Assembly (NCBI GenBank): GCA_963771435.1
Contig: CAVYTF010000026.1
Coordinates: 1 to 64,000, forward strand
From: CAVYTF01 sp963771435
GTDB taxonomy: Bacteria; Bacteroidota; Bacteroidia; Chitinophagales; Chitinophagaceae
DNA length: 64,000 nt
Direction: 5' to 3'
The notes beneath the pieces were generated by a model that saw only the letters and a program-made list of their open reading frames with translations, made no database searches and was not told the DNA's origin. Numbering within the stretch: the stretch's first letter is position 1; each line of letters begins with the position of its first letter. The translations under genes and the position numbers were made by a program. Below are positions 8,928-17,631 of this stretch, piece after piece.

Positions 8928-11581
8928 AAAAACAATTTTACCTTCTCCTGTTTTTTTGCTTCAGTTACTGCATAGCTTTTGCGCATCATGTGCAGGGCGG
9001 TGAAGTTTATTATAGTTATGTTGGCCACGATGATGTAACTAATAAAAGTATTTATTCAGTAACATTACGACTGTTCAGAAATTTTTATTCTAATCCTGCC
9101 AACACGGCTGCTATGCCAGGAGTAGTTACACTTGGCATATTTGATAATCTTTCTCCTTATACGTTGGTAGAAGATATTTCTGTTAACATAACAATTGAAG
9201 ATACTATTTATCTCACTACCTATCCGCCATGTATTTCTAATAAACCAGCGATAGCTTATGAAGTTGGAACTTTTACCTCCCAGATAGAATTGCCGGACAT
9301 CCCATCCGGGTACCTGATATCCTTTGAAACATGCTGCAGGCTTGGCTCAGCAAATGTTGAAGATGATGCAATGAATATGACCATGGTTCCGGGCGCAACG
9401 TACGATTGCATCATACCTGGAACCAATACATTGCCCGCAGGGCATAATTCAAGCGCCGTTTTCAAAGTAAAAGATACTGCGCTTGTTTGTGCAGGAAGTA
9501 AATTCTCTCTTGATTTTGGAGCCCCAGATCCTGACCCTGAAGATTCAGTAAGTTATGTTTTTCAAGCTGCTTATAACAGCGGGGATATTGTGAATGCGAA
9601 TGACAACCCTCCGGATAACCCCCAATATCAACCTGTTGATTATGTTGCGCCATACAGTGCCGCAGCGCCGCTTGGAGCAACGGTGATCCTTAACCCTGCC
9701 ACAGGACTTATCAGCGGCATAGCGCCGCCGGCAGCACCGTATGTGGTTTGTGTGCAGGCAAATGAGTGGCGTAATGGCGTTGTCATAAGCAGCCACCGAA
9801 AAGATTTCATACTTATAGTATCAGACTGCAATATTCCACAGGCAACACTTAGTACCTCTTATATAAACTGCGGCAATTATACTTTCACTTTCAGCAACGA
9901 AAGCAACTCTATTCTTATTAATTCATATTACTGGAATTTTGGGGTAAAAGGAAGCACTACTGACACCTCTTTACGACAGTCGCCTACCTACACTTATGCG
10001 GACACAGGAACGTACTACGTTAAACTAATTGTGAATCCGGGCCAACAATGTACGGACAGTGCCGTTTCAGTTGCAAAAGTCTATCCCGGCTTCTTCCCGA
10101 ATTTTGGCGTAGCTGGTAATTGTATAAACGAGTCTTACCAATTTATAGATTCTACTATTGCGAGGTATGGGCTGGTAAATTATTGGCTATGGGATTTTGA
10201 CAGCGTTAATATTCTGCCCGCTAATTTTGTGCTTGGAGAGGATCAAACTTATAAATATTCTGACACCGGTTTTAAAACGGTGCAATTGATTGTAGGAAGC
10301 AATGAAGGCTGCCTGGACACTGTTTCGAAGGTGATACATGTTTTGGCTAACCCTTCCATCAGCACCTCCTTTAAAGACACTTTGATCTGCAGCATAGACA
10401 CGCTTCAAATAATTGCTTCTTCTAACACTACAAACCTTGCCAACTATAGTGTTTCATGGTCGCCGAATTATAACATCACCAGCACTACTGTTTTTGATCC
10501 CTTTGTTACTCCCAAAGACACTACCACTTATGTATTTACCATCGACGACCATAAAGGCTGTTCAGCCACAGACTCAGTGCTTGTTAATGTGGTCACACAG
10601 GCATTGATAAGTATTAAGCCGGATACGACTATTTGCAAAACGGACAGCATACAGATAGATCCCGTTACAAATGCCTTACACTTTATCTGGTCGCCTGTAA
10701 TAGGCCTCAGCAACCCCAATATCGAAAACCCGCTTGCAGCGCCACTGGTCAACACCACATATACAGTCGTCGCTAATGTTGGCCATTGCAGCGCTATGGA
10801 TACCAAATCTATTAACGTGGTCCCTTATCCGCAGGTAAAAGCATTTGGCGACACCACCATTTGTTATGGGAGCACTACGCCTCTTAGTGCCATCATTGTA
10901 GGTTCTTCATTCACCTGGTCGCCTTCAAACAGCCTGCTCAACCCGAATACGCTGAATCCCATTGCCGGTCCGCAAAGTACCACTACATACTCCATCACGG
11001 TAACCGACACTATGGGATGCCCCAAACCGGTTACCGATACGGTTACGGTTATAGTTATTCCAAAAATAAATGCCTTTGCAGGAGATGATACCTCTATTGT
11101 TGCCAACCAGCCGCTACAGTTGAACGCTTCAGGTGGCGAATCTTATTTATGGACGCCCATCACGGGCATGAGCAACCCAAACATTGCCAACCCTGTTGTG
11201 ATTTTGGGGCCGTCTTACGATTCTATTACCTATACTGTGCGTGTAAGCATACCTCAGGGTTGCTACAACACTGATTCCCTCACTGTAGTTATTTTTAAAA
11301 CAAAGCCGGGCATCTTTATTCCTTCTGCTTTTACACCGAACGGTGACGGCAGGAACGACATTCTTAAACCTATTTTGGTTGGTATAAAACAGCTCAACTT
11401 CTTTCGTGTATATAACCGTTGGGGAAACCTTTTGTACAGTACAACACAGGAAGGGCAGGGATGGGACGGTACTTATAAAGGAATCAAGGAACCTTCCGGC
11501 ACTTATGTTTTTGCCGCAGAAGCCATCAATTACCTTGGCAACAAAGCGATCGCGAACGGAACCGTCGTGTTGATAAGATAG
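8924..11581 (+). CDS. PKD-repeat secreted protein with T9SS type B (gliding-associated) sorting domain
   Basis: An 885-residue exported protein with signal peptide MKKQFYLLLFFCFSYCIAFA. After an N-terminal beta-rich domain (to ~300) come PKD-like modules: YYWNFGVKGS...YTYADTGTYYVKLIV at ~340-385, and WLWDFDSV...YKYSDTGFKTVQLIV at ~425-470. At least four further modules of the form TSLxPLxAxxSSxxxWSPxxxLxNPNxxNPxAxPxxTTTYxVxV run to ~790. The last ~90 residues are the type B sorting domain (FIPSAFTPNGDGRNDILKP, FFRVYNRWGNLLYST, WDGTYKG, PSGTYVFAAEAINYLGNKAIANGTVVLIR). It is expected at the cell surface as an adhesin or structural protein. It is translationally coupled to the hydrolase gene. 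Confidence 0.9.
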   Translation: MKKQFYLLLFFCFSYCIAFAHHVQGGEVYYSYVGHDDVTNKSIYSVTLRLFRNFYSNPANTAAMPGVVTLGIFDNLSPYTLVEDISVNITIEDTIYLTTYPPCISNKPAIAYEVGTFTSQIELPDIPSGYLISFETCCRLGSANVEDDAMNMTMVPGATYDCIIPGTNTLPAGHNSSAVFKVKDTALVCAGSKFSLDFGAPDPDPEDSVSYVFQAAYNSGDIVNANDNPPDNPQYQPVDYVAPYSAAAPLGATVILNPATGLISGIAPPAAPYVVCVQANEWRNGVVISSHRKDFILIVSDCNIPQATLSTSYINCGNYTFTFSNESNSILINSYYWNFGVKGSTTDTSLRQSPTYTYADTGTYYVKLIVNPGQQCTDSAVSVAKVYPGFFPNFGVAGNCINESYQFIDSTIARYGLVNYWLWDFDSVNILPANFVLGEDQTYKYSDTGFKTVQLIVGSNEGCLDTVSKVIHVLANPSISTSFKDTLICSIDTLQIIASSNTTNLANYSVSWSPNYNITSTTVFDPFVTPKDTTTYVFTIDDHKGCSATDSVLVNVVTQALISIKPDTTICKTDSIQIDPVTNALHFIWSPVIGLSNPNIENPLAAPLVNTTYTVVANVGHCSAMDTKSINVVPYPQVKAFGDTTICYGSTTPLSAIIVGSSFTWSPSNSLLNPNTLNPIAGPQSTTTYSITVTDTMGCPKPVTDTVTVIVIPKINAFAGDDTSIVANQPLQLNASGGESYLWTPITGMSNPNIANPVVILGPSYDSITYTVRVSIPQGCYNTDSLTVVIFKTKPGIFIPSAFTPNGDGRNDILKPILVGIKQLNFFRVYNRWGNLLYSTTQEGQGWDGTYKGIKEPSGTYVFAAEAINYLGNKAIANGTVVLIR

Positions 11582-11679
11582 TACATGAGCTCACGTTAGT
11601 GTAAACGACATTTAATTCATTTTCTTCGCCTGCATTTCCTTTACAACTCCTACTTTTATGCCCTCTAAAAACAAATATC

Positions 11680-13407
11680 ATGAATGCTGCTATTGAACAA
11701 AAAGTAACTACCTGGCTGAACGGCAACTACGACCCGGCCACAAAAGACGAAATTAAAAGGCTGCAGAAAGACAGCCCTGACGAACTGAACGATGCCTTCT
11801 ATCAAAACCTCGAGTTTGGAACGGGCGGCATGCGCGGCTTGATGGGCGTTGGCACCAACCGGATGAATAAATATACCATCGGTACGGCTACACAAGGGTT
11901 CGCGAATTACCTGCGGAAAACGTATGGAGAAGGCGATGTAAAAGTGGCAATAGGCCACGACAGCCGCAACAACAGCCGCTTTTTTGCTGAAACAACAGCG
12001 CATGTTTTTGCGGCGAACGGTATTAAAGTTTTCTTGTTTGAATCCCTGCGGCCTACGCCGGAACTGAGTTTTGCGATACGTATGTTGCATTGCCAGGCGG
12101 GCGTTATCTGCACTGCCAGCCACAACCCTAAAGAATACAACGGCTACAAGGCATACTGGAATGATGGTGGGCAACTGGTGCCCCCACATGACAAGAATGT
12201 GATCCGTGAAGTGGAGGCAATAGCAAGCGTGGACGATATAAAATGGGAGGGGGGCGAAGACAATATATCTATCATAGGCAAGGAGATGGATGCGCAATAC
12301 ATCAACATGGTAAAGAGTTTGAGCGTTTACCCAGATGTGATAACAAAACAACATGACCTGAAAATAGTCTACACGCCGATACATGGCACGGGCATCATGC
12401 TGGTGCCGCAGGTCTTGCAGGCATTTGGGTTCACGAACGTAAATATTGTCAAGGAACAGGAAACGCCGGATGGTAATTTTCCGACGGTGAATTACCCAAA
12501 CCCCGAAGAAGCGGAGACCATGAGCATTGGGCTGAGAACCGCAAAGGCGCTCGATGCTGACATTTTGCTGGGCACCGATCCCGACGCAGACCGCGTGGGC
12601 ATTGGCATTAAAGACCATCACGGGGAATGGGTGCTGATGAACGGCAACCAGAACGCAGTGCTTGCTTTCTCTTACATGATGGAAGCACGCAAGGCGAAGG
12701 GCATTGCCCAGCCAAACGATATGGTGGTCAAAACAATTGTTACATCGTATATGATCGATGAAGTAGCAAAGGAAAATAACGTGAATTGTTATAACGTTCT
12801 GACCGGCTTTAAATGGATAGCAGAACTAATAAAGGAGAAAGAGGGCAAGGAAAACTATGTGATCGGAGGGGAGGAAAGTTTTGGGATGATGATTGGGGAT
12901 AAGGTACGTGATAAAGACGCTGTTTCTGCTGTGGCGCTGCTTTGCGAAATGGCTGCCTATGAAAAGAACGCAGGCAAAACATTATTTGATAAACTGCTTG
13001 AACTATATGTAAAATACGGCTTCTTTCAGGAGCATCTAATAAGCATAACGAAGAAGGGAATGCGCGGGCAGGAAGAGATTGGAGAGATGATGCAGGCTTA
13101 CCGCAACAACCCGCCAAAAGAAATAAACAAGCAAAAAGTGATAGAGTTTCTTGATTACCAGTTGCAGGTGGGCAAGAACATACAAACGGGCGAAACATGG
13201 GATATTACGCTCCCCAAAAGCAATGTACTACAGTTTATTTTAGAAGATAAAACAAGAATATCAGCAAGGCCAAGCGGTACAGAGCCAAAAATAAAGTTCT
13301 ATTTCAGCGTACATGAAAAGCTGCACAGTAAAGAAGATTATGATGCCGTGAAAGCCAAGCTGGAAGAGAAGATAAAGAATATTATTGATGAGATGAAGCT
13401 GCAGTAG
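11680..13407 (+). CDS. phospho-sugar mutase (phosphoglucomutase/phosphomannomutase)
   Basis: A 575-residue alpha-D-phosphohexomutase that interconverts hexose 1- and 6-phosphates, supplying sugar nucleotides for cell-surface glycans. The four signature loops are intact: phosphoserine Ser147 in CTASHNPKEYNGYK, the Mg2+ loop GTDPDADRVGI (Asp300/302/304), the sugar-binding GGEESFGMMIGD, and the phosphate-binding RPSGTEPKIKF near the C-terminus. The opening motif GTGGMRGLMGVGTNRMN and the length resemble the PgcA/Pgm2 subgroup rather than the shorter GlmM. It is monocistronic by spacing. A TACTTTTA box lies ~30 bases upstream of ATG 11680. Confidence 0.92.
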   Translation: MNAAIEQKVTTWLNGNYDPATKDEIKRLQKDSPDELNDAFYQNLEFGTGGMRGLMGVGTNRMNKYTIGTATQGFANYLRKTYGEGDVKVAIGHDSRNNSRFFAETTAHVFAANGIKVFLFESLRPTPELSFAIRMLHCQAGVICTASHNPKEYNGYKAYWNDGGQLVPPHDKNVIREVEAIASVDDIKWEGGEDNISIIGKEMDAQYINMVKSLSVYPDVITKQHDLKIVYTPIHGTGIMLVPQVLQAFGFTNVNIVKEQETPDGNFPTVNYPNPEEAETMSIGLRTAKALDADILLGTDPDADRVGIGIKDHHGEWVLMNGNQNAVLAFSYMMEARKAKGIAQPNDMVVKTIVTSYMIDEVAKENNVNCYNVLTGFKWIAELIKEKEGKENYVIGGEESFGMMIGDKVRDKDAVSAVALLCEMAAYEKNAGKTLFDKLLELYVKYGFFQEHLISITKKGMRGQEEIGEMMQAYRNNPPKEINKQKVIEFLDYQLQVGKNIQTGETWDITLPKSNVLQFILEDKTRISARPSGTEPKIKFYFSVHEKLHSKEDYDAVKAKLEEKIKNIIDEMKLQ

Positions 13408-13539
13408 GGTGTAAATGTCAGTTAGCCGATGATCGATAACAGTTGTTAGGCTTCTGCACCATCATTTCTGCAAAATATAGCGCTTGTTATAATTAGGACT
13501 CTGTCATCTGTCATCAAACATCTGTCAACTTGTTTTATT

Positions 13540-14199
13540 ATGCACAATTTCGAAGACACATATCGCCACAGAGGATTAAGGAACCAGCTTGTAAAACTGT
13601 TAAGAGAGAAGGGTATTACAGATGAAGATGTGTTAGCTGCCATCAACAATATCCCTCGCCATTTTTTCCTTGATTCGGCTTTGGACAAATATGCTTACGA
13701 AGACCGGGCTTTCCCGATCGCCGAGGGGCAAACCATCTCACAGCCTTACACAGTGGCTTACCAAACTCAATTGCTAAAGATAAACAAGAACGAGAAAGTC
13801 CTTGAAATAGGAACAGGCAGCGCTTACCAGGCAACGGTTTTAGCTGAAATGCGCGCACGTGTGTATACTATCGAACGGCAAAAGAAATTGTTTGAGCACA
13901 ACAGGGACTATCACTTTAAAAGCAAATACCCCAACATTAAATTCTTTTACGGCGATGGTTTTGAAGGGCTGCCATCTTTCGCACCTTTTGATAAAGTTAT
14001 CATCACTGCGGCGGCGCCTTTCCTTCCTCCAAAACTGGTGGAGCAAATGAGAACTGGTGGTGTAATGGTAATTCCTTTAGACGATGAAAGTGGCGGCCAG
14101 CGCATGTTGCGTATCACTAAGATGGCTGATGGTTCAGTGCAGGAGGAGTCATTTGAACAGTTTAGTTTTGTGCCTATGCTGGGCGGTAAAAAGTATTGA
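13540..14199 (+). CDS. pcm: protein-L-isoaspartate O-methyltransferase
   Basis: A 219-residue SAM-dependent repair enzyme that methylates L-isoaspartyl residues in damaged proteins. The Pcm-specific segment AYEDRAFPIAEGQTISQPYTVA (residues ~49-70) and SAM motif I VLEIGTGSAYQATVLA (~86-101) are present, as are VYTIERQKKL and GDGFEGLPSFAPFDKVIITAAAP. The length is normal. ATG 13540 starts it directly. The 132-base spacer upstream carries tgtcatctgtcatc/tctgtcaact motifs (13501-13531). A bidirectional terminator follows. Confidence 0.93.
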   Translation: MHNFEDTYRHRGLRNQLVKLLREKGITDEDVLAAINNIPRHFFLDSALDKYAYEDRAFPIAEGQTISQPYTVAYQTQLLKINKNEKVLEIGTGSAYQATVLAEMRARVYTIERQKKLFEHNRDYHFKSKYPNIKFFYGDGFEGLPSFAPFDKVIITAAAPFLPPKLVEQMRTGGVMVIPLDDESGGQRMLRITKMADGSVQEESFEQFSFVPMLGGKKY

Positions 14200-14215
14200 T
14201 TTTTAATTTGTACAA

Positions 14216-14249
14216 AGAAAAGGCAGCCTCATGAGGGGCTGCCTTTTCT
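14216..14249. terminator. bidirectional intrinsic terminator
   Basis: A perfect 13-bp stem (agaaaaggcagcc at 14216-14228, complement at 14237-14249) with an 8-base loop. It has A-rich and T-rich flanks and lies between the convergent pcm and outer-membrane barrel genes. Confidence 0.85.
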
Positions 14250-14268
14250 GTTATATCTGGTAATACGT

Positions 14269-16953
14269 TTATTGTCCCCCCATGGTGTTTGTATCAGCAC
14301 CCTGGTCTGCTTTCAGGTCTTTGCGTTTGAACAGGCTTGCATCTATCTTGCCAAAACGGTAGCTCAAATTAATGCGCAGCAATTGCGGGTCGCGCAGCCT
14401 CGTGGTTGTTTGAGTGAAATATTGTGATACAGAATAAGTGCTCACTGTTTCTGTGCGGAACAGGTCATTCATGCCAACGGTCATTGAGATAGTGTTACCG
14501 CCTTTCCACGTCCAGTCTTTTTTTATTGCCATATCAAAGCCATAATAGGGGTTGATGTAGCCTTGGGCAGAAGTAAGCGTTGGCTGGTAGAATCCTCCTG
14601 GGCCGCCACTGCCGGAAGAAGCTGGTACAACGGTTTTGGCCTGGTAAAACCCTGAAAATTGTATAGAGAATCCTTTGGGCAACTTAAAGCTGTTGTTCAG
14701 CTTTCCAAACCAGCTTATACCGGAACTTGTAACGCCGCTGTCAATGTTTTGCCCATTGATTTTTGAATCGAAAAAATTCACGTTCGCGGTCACATCCCAG
14801 ATCTTTGCAACAGTCACCTTATTGGTCAGTTCAAGCCCGTAACTATAACTGTAGTTGGCATTTTCATAAGTATTAAAAAATGCAGTATCAGAAGGGTTTA
14901 CAGGGCTCAGCGCCTTGTAAACATAATTGGTAATTAGGTCTGTGCTGTATTTAAAGTAAACAGTTGCAAGAAAATTCCCTCCATGTTGGTACGTTTTATC
15001 ATAAGATAATTCAAACGCATCCGTAAACTCAGGTCTCAGGTTGGGGTTGCCAATGCTTATGTTTTCAGGGTCGCTGATGTTAATAATGGGCGACAACTGG
15101 AAAAAATTAGGGCGGTTGATGCGCCTTGAAAAGTTAAGCTGAAGATCCTGCGTATTGGTCACTTTATAGGTTATAAATGCGCTTGGGAAAAGGCTTAACG
15201 GGAAAGTGGTCTTGAAATTTTGCGCGTTCAACTGGTTGGTAGTATCAAGCGAAACCCCATTGTAATTGGAGCTTTCTAAACGTAGCCCCAACTGGTAATT
15301 CCACTTCTTTGTCTTTAGCGTATAGTCTGCATAAGCCGCATAAACAGCGTCGCTGTATTTGTATTTGCTGCTTATTTCAGGCTGGTAGGAATATTTTTGC
15401 AAACTATCATCAAAAAAATACTTATCGCTTTCGCTGTAATAATTCCTTATCGCAGCCCTCACGCCCGCTTCTAATTTTGTGTTATCCGTCAAAGGGTTTT
15501 CGTAATCGCTTTGTATGGTCAGGAAATGGTTGTAACCATTGCCAAATGTTTGCTGCAACACAGGGTCCTGGCTCAGTGTCCCGTCAGGAAAATACGTGTA
15601 CGTGTTGATATAACTGTTATTTACGTTATTGCTGGTGTTATAATTAACATCCGCAGTTATATCGTGGTTTGCCTTTGCAAAATTGTGTTTAAAGCTTAAC
15701 TGTCCTCCGTAATTCTTAAAATCAAAGGTAGACAGGGAGGAAACATTACTGTAAGATTCAAGCGAACCGTTGAACAGGGAGTCTATGAGTTCAGGCTGGT
15801 TATTAGAAAAATGGCCATGTACTAAATTACCGCCCAGCGTCAGGGTATTACGGTTATCGATAAAATAGTCAAACCCTGCGCGCAAAAATTCAAAATAACC
15901 CTCGTTGATACCATTGCCTGATTCATTCACCTCTCCCGGTGGATCCGTTGAAATACGGTCTGTTGAAGAAGTTATTTTAGATTCACGTTCATTATAAGCG
16001 CCGTTAAAAAAGAAGTTTATTTTGTTCTGCCTGATGTTTAGGTCTCCTCCATAATTCATCTTGCCACGGCTATCCACACCAGCACGCACGCCCCCGTTAT
16101 AACCCGATTTATTATTCTTTTTCAATACAATATTTATAATGCCCCCCTGTCCGCCCGAAGCATCATATTTTGCAGAAGGGTTAGTGATCAGTTCCACTCG
16201 GTCAATAATGTCCGCAGGTATTTGGTCGTATGTCAAAGTAGTTGGCCTTCCGTCTATAAACAGCGTGGGCGTTGCATTGCGGAGTGTTACGTTACCGTCA
16301 ATGTCCACGTTCAGCGTAGGTATTTGCTTCATCACTTCTGTAGCTGTTTGCCCCGTGCTCACAATGTTTTTATCTACATTAAATATCTTCCTGTCAACCC
16401 CCATCTCAAAAAAAGGTTTTGTCGCAGTAATGGTCACTCCTGCCAGCGTAGACGCATCCTCTTCAAGCTTTATATTGCCCAGGTCTTTATCGATCATGCC
16501 TATCATCTGTTGCGCATTACTTATGGCGGCGCTTGGGTTATCTGTTGAACTGCTTGCCGCTGGGCTTCCTGCATTAGCGCCACCTTGCGGCATTTTTAGG
16601 CTGAACGAAAGTTGCTGCACATAATTCTTAAAGCCCACAAACAAAATGGTTAATTTAAAACTCCCAAACACAGGAAGGTTTTCAAGGCTGAAATCGCCAT
16701 TAGCTTCTGTAAGCACTGTAGCATATATATATGGTTTCATTGATTTGGAGGCGGTATCAAACTTATTTCCTGTCAACTGAACCGTAGCGCCATCAACAGG
16801 TTTGTTTGTTTTGCCATCAACCACTTTGCCATAAAAATGCCCGATGCTCATATTTTTTCCTGCATATTTTCCTGCTCCCCCGGTTGAAGGGTACTGCGCC
16901 ATTAACTGTCCTGCAAATACTAAACTTAATAAGACTAATAAAACTTTTGCCAT
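14269..16953 (-). CDS. outer-membrane beta-barrel (TonB-dependent-receptor-like) protein with carboxypeptidase-regulatory domain
   Basis: An 894-residue protein. It has a signal peptide (MAKVLLVLLSLVFAGQLMAQ), a carboxypeptidase-D regulatory-like domain (~38-120: GHFYGKVVDGKTNKPVDGATVQL), a plug-like domain (~170-280: VTITATKP, TGQTATEVMKQIPTLNVDIDGNVTLRN, TPTLFIDGRP, VELITNPSAKYDASGGQGGIINIVLKKN) and a C-terminal barrel. The barrel contains INRPNFFQLSP and GNPNLRPEFTDAFELSYD and ends LLRINLSYRFGKIDASLFKRKDL. This is the CirA/OMP_b-brl family that lacks a SusD partner here. A Gly/Ala/Pro/Ser-rich linker lies at ~125-145. The ligand is unknown. Confidence 0.85.
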   Translation of the reverse strand: MAKVLLVLLSLVFAGQLMAQYPSTGGAGKYAGKNMSIGHFYGKVVDGKTNKPVDGATVQLTGNKFDTASKSMKPYIYATVLTEANGDFSLENLPVFGSFKLTILFVGFKNYVQQLSFSLKMPQGGANAGSPAASSSTDNPSAAISNAQQMIGMIDKDLGNIKLEEDASTLAGVTITATKPFFEMGVDRKIFNVDKNIVSTGQTATEVMKQIPTLNVDIDGNVTLRNATPTLFIDGRPTTLTYDQIPADIIDRVELITNPSAKYDASGGQGGIINIVLKKNNKSGYNGGVRAGVDSRGKMNYGGDLNIRQNKINFFFNGAYNERESKITSSTDRISTDPPGEVNESGNGINEGYFEFLRAGFDYFIDNRNTLTLGGNLVHGHFSNNQPELIDSLFNGSLESYSNVSSLSTFDFKNYGGQLSFKHNFAKANHDITADVNYNTSNNVNNSYINTYTYFPDGTLSQDPVLQQTFGNGYNHFLTIQSDYENPLTDNTKLEAGVRAAIRNYYSESDKYFFDDSLQKYSYQPEISSKYKYSDAVYAAYADYTLKTKKWNYQLGLRLESSNYNGVSLDTTNQLNAQNFKTTFPLSLFPSAFITYKVTNTQDLQLNFSRRINRPNFFQLSPIINISDPENISIGNPNLRPEFTDAFELSYDKTYQHGGNFLATVYFKYSTDLITNYVYKALSPVNPSDTAFFNTYENANYSYSYGLELTNKVTVAKIWDVTANVNFFDSKINGQNIDSGVTSSGISWFGKLNNSFKLPKGFSIQFSGFYQAKTVVPASSGSGGPGGFYQPTLTSAQGYINPYYGFDMAIKKDWTWKGGNTISMTVGMNDLFRTETVSTYSVSQYFTQTTTRLRDPQLLRINLSYRFGKIDASLFKRKDLKADQGADTNTMGGQ

Positions 16954-17164
16954 AACGTATATTTGAATTTGGGTAAAATTCTTTCTTGAAGGTTAAAAAA
17001 ACATGTTAATAAATACAAACGGTGTGCTGCTTTACAGCAAAGGAAATAAAGATGCTTGCGTTTTTTACTTTTATTCGGTTAGACATTTTTATTATTAGGT
17101 CAATTTATTTTATAAAAAAACCTTGCGAACGGTTGTAAGCAAGGCTTAGATAGAGAATTTAATG

Positions 17165-17239
17165 GGAGATAAAAGGGGCTTGAACCCTCGACCTCCGGAA
17201 CCACAATCCGGCGCTCTAACCAGCTGAGCTACTACCTCC
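17165..17239 (-). tRNA. tRNA-His(GTG)
   Basis: On the minus strand the cloverleaf is complete. Acceptor stem GAGGTAG/TTATCTC (two G-U pairs), D arm GCTC-AGCTGGTTA-GAGC, anticodon arm CCGGA-TTGTGGT-TCCGG with anticodon GTG (17202-17204), T arm GAGGG-TTCAAGC-CCCTT. The extra G at -1 (17239) faces discriminator C73 (17165), the histidine identity pair. CCA is not encoded. The gene stands alone, with no neighbouring tRNA. Confidence 0.95.
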
Positions 17240-17631
17240 ATAAGGGCTGCAAAAGTATATAATTCATTCTTTCGTGCAAAATGAAATGACCAGGTCTGAT
17301 CCAAAAACAATATCCCGGGAATTTGGCAATAAGAAATAAACCTCTTATTAGCAACCCTGATTCTGCCAATAATTCCGAAATTCCTTCCTCTGATATTACT
17401 ACTTCCTGCTATTTGAGGCATTATTTGCCCCTGTCAACCCCCTTTCACAGCCATGCGGCATCCCTGCGTCCTTCCTGCCACCTTCACTAGAGTCCGCCTA
17501 ATTCACCCTCCCCCCTTCTCTGCGTTATAACTTCTGCCATTATGCCCTTTTCATTTCAGCCAACCATCCGCTTATCTAATTATCAGATCCGCCTCACTTC
17601 TAAATCCTATTTTTGCCCAAAGATTACCATC
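17240..17631. other. non-coding stretch between tRNA-His and the CBS gene
   Basis: No gene is supported here. It contains the second copy of the 28-bp dispersed repeat (17458-17485) and a pyrimidine-rich run (17438-17520) that mirrors the purine-rich run at 2416-2475. The in-frame ATG at 17542 would only add 30 residues unlike the family. Confidence 0.5.
17458..17485 (-). repeat. 28-bp dispersed repeat, copy 2 (inverted)
   Basis: The reverse complement of these bases is identical to 2428-2455. Flanks differ on both sides. Confidence 0.75.

Noticed and set aside
11665..12621. 318-codon minus-strand frame opposite the phosphohexomutase
   Set aside because: Shadow of a well-conserved gene on the + strand; no recognisable domain.
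17146..17421. 91-codon minus-strand reading frame
   Set aside because: It reads through tRNA-His and its flanks; the 'PDCGSGGRGFKPLLSP' stretch is the tRNA itself.
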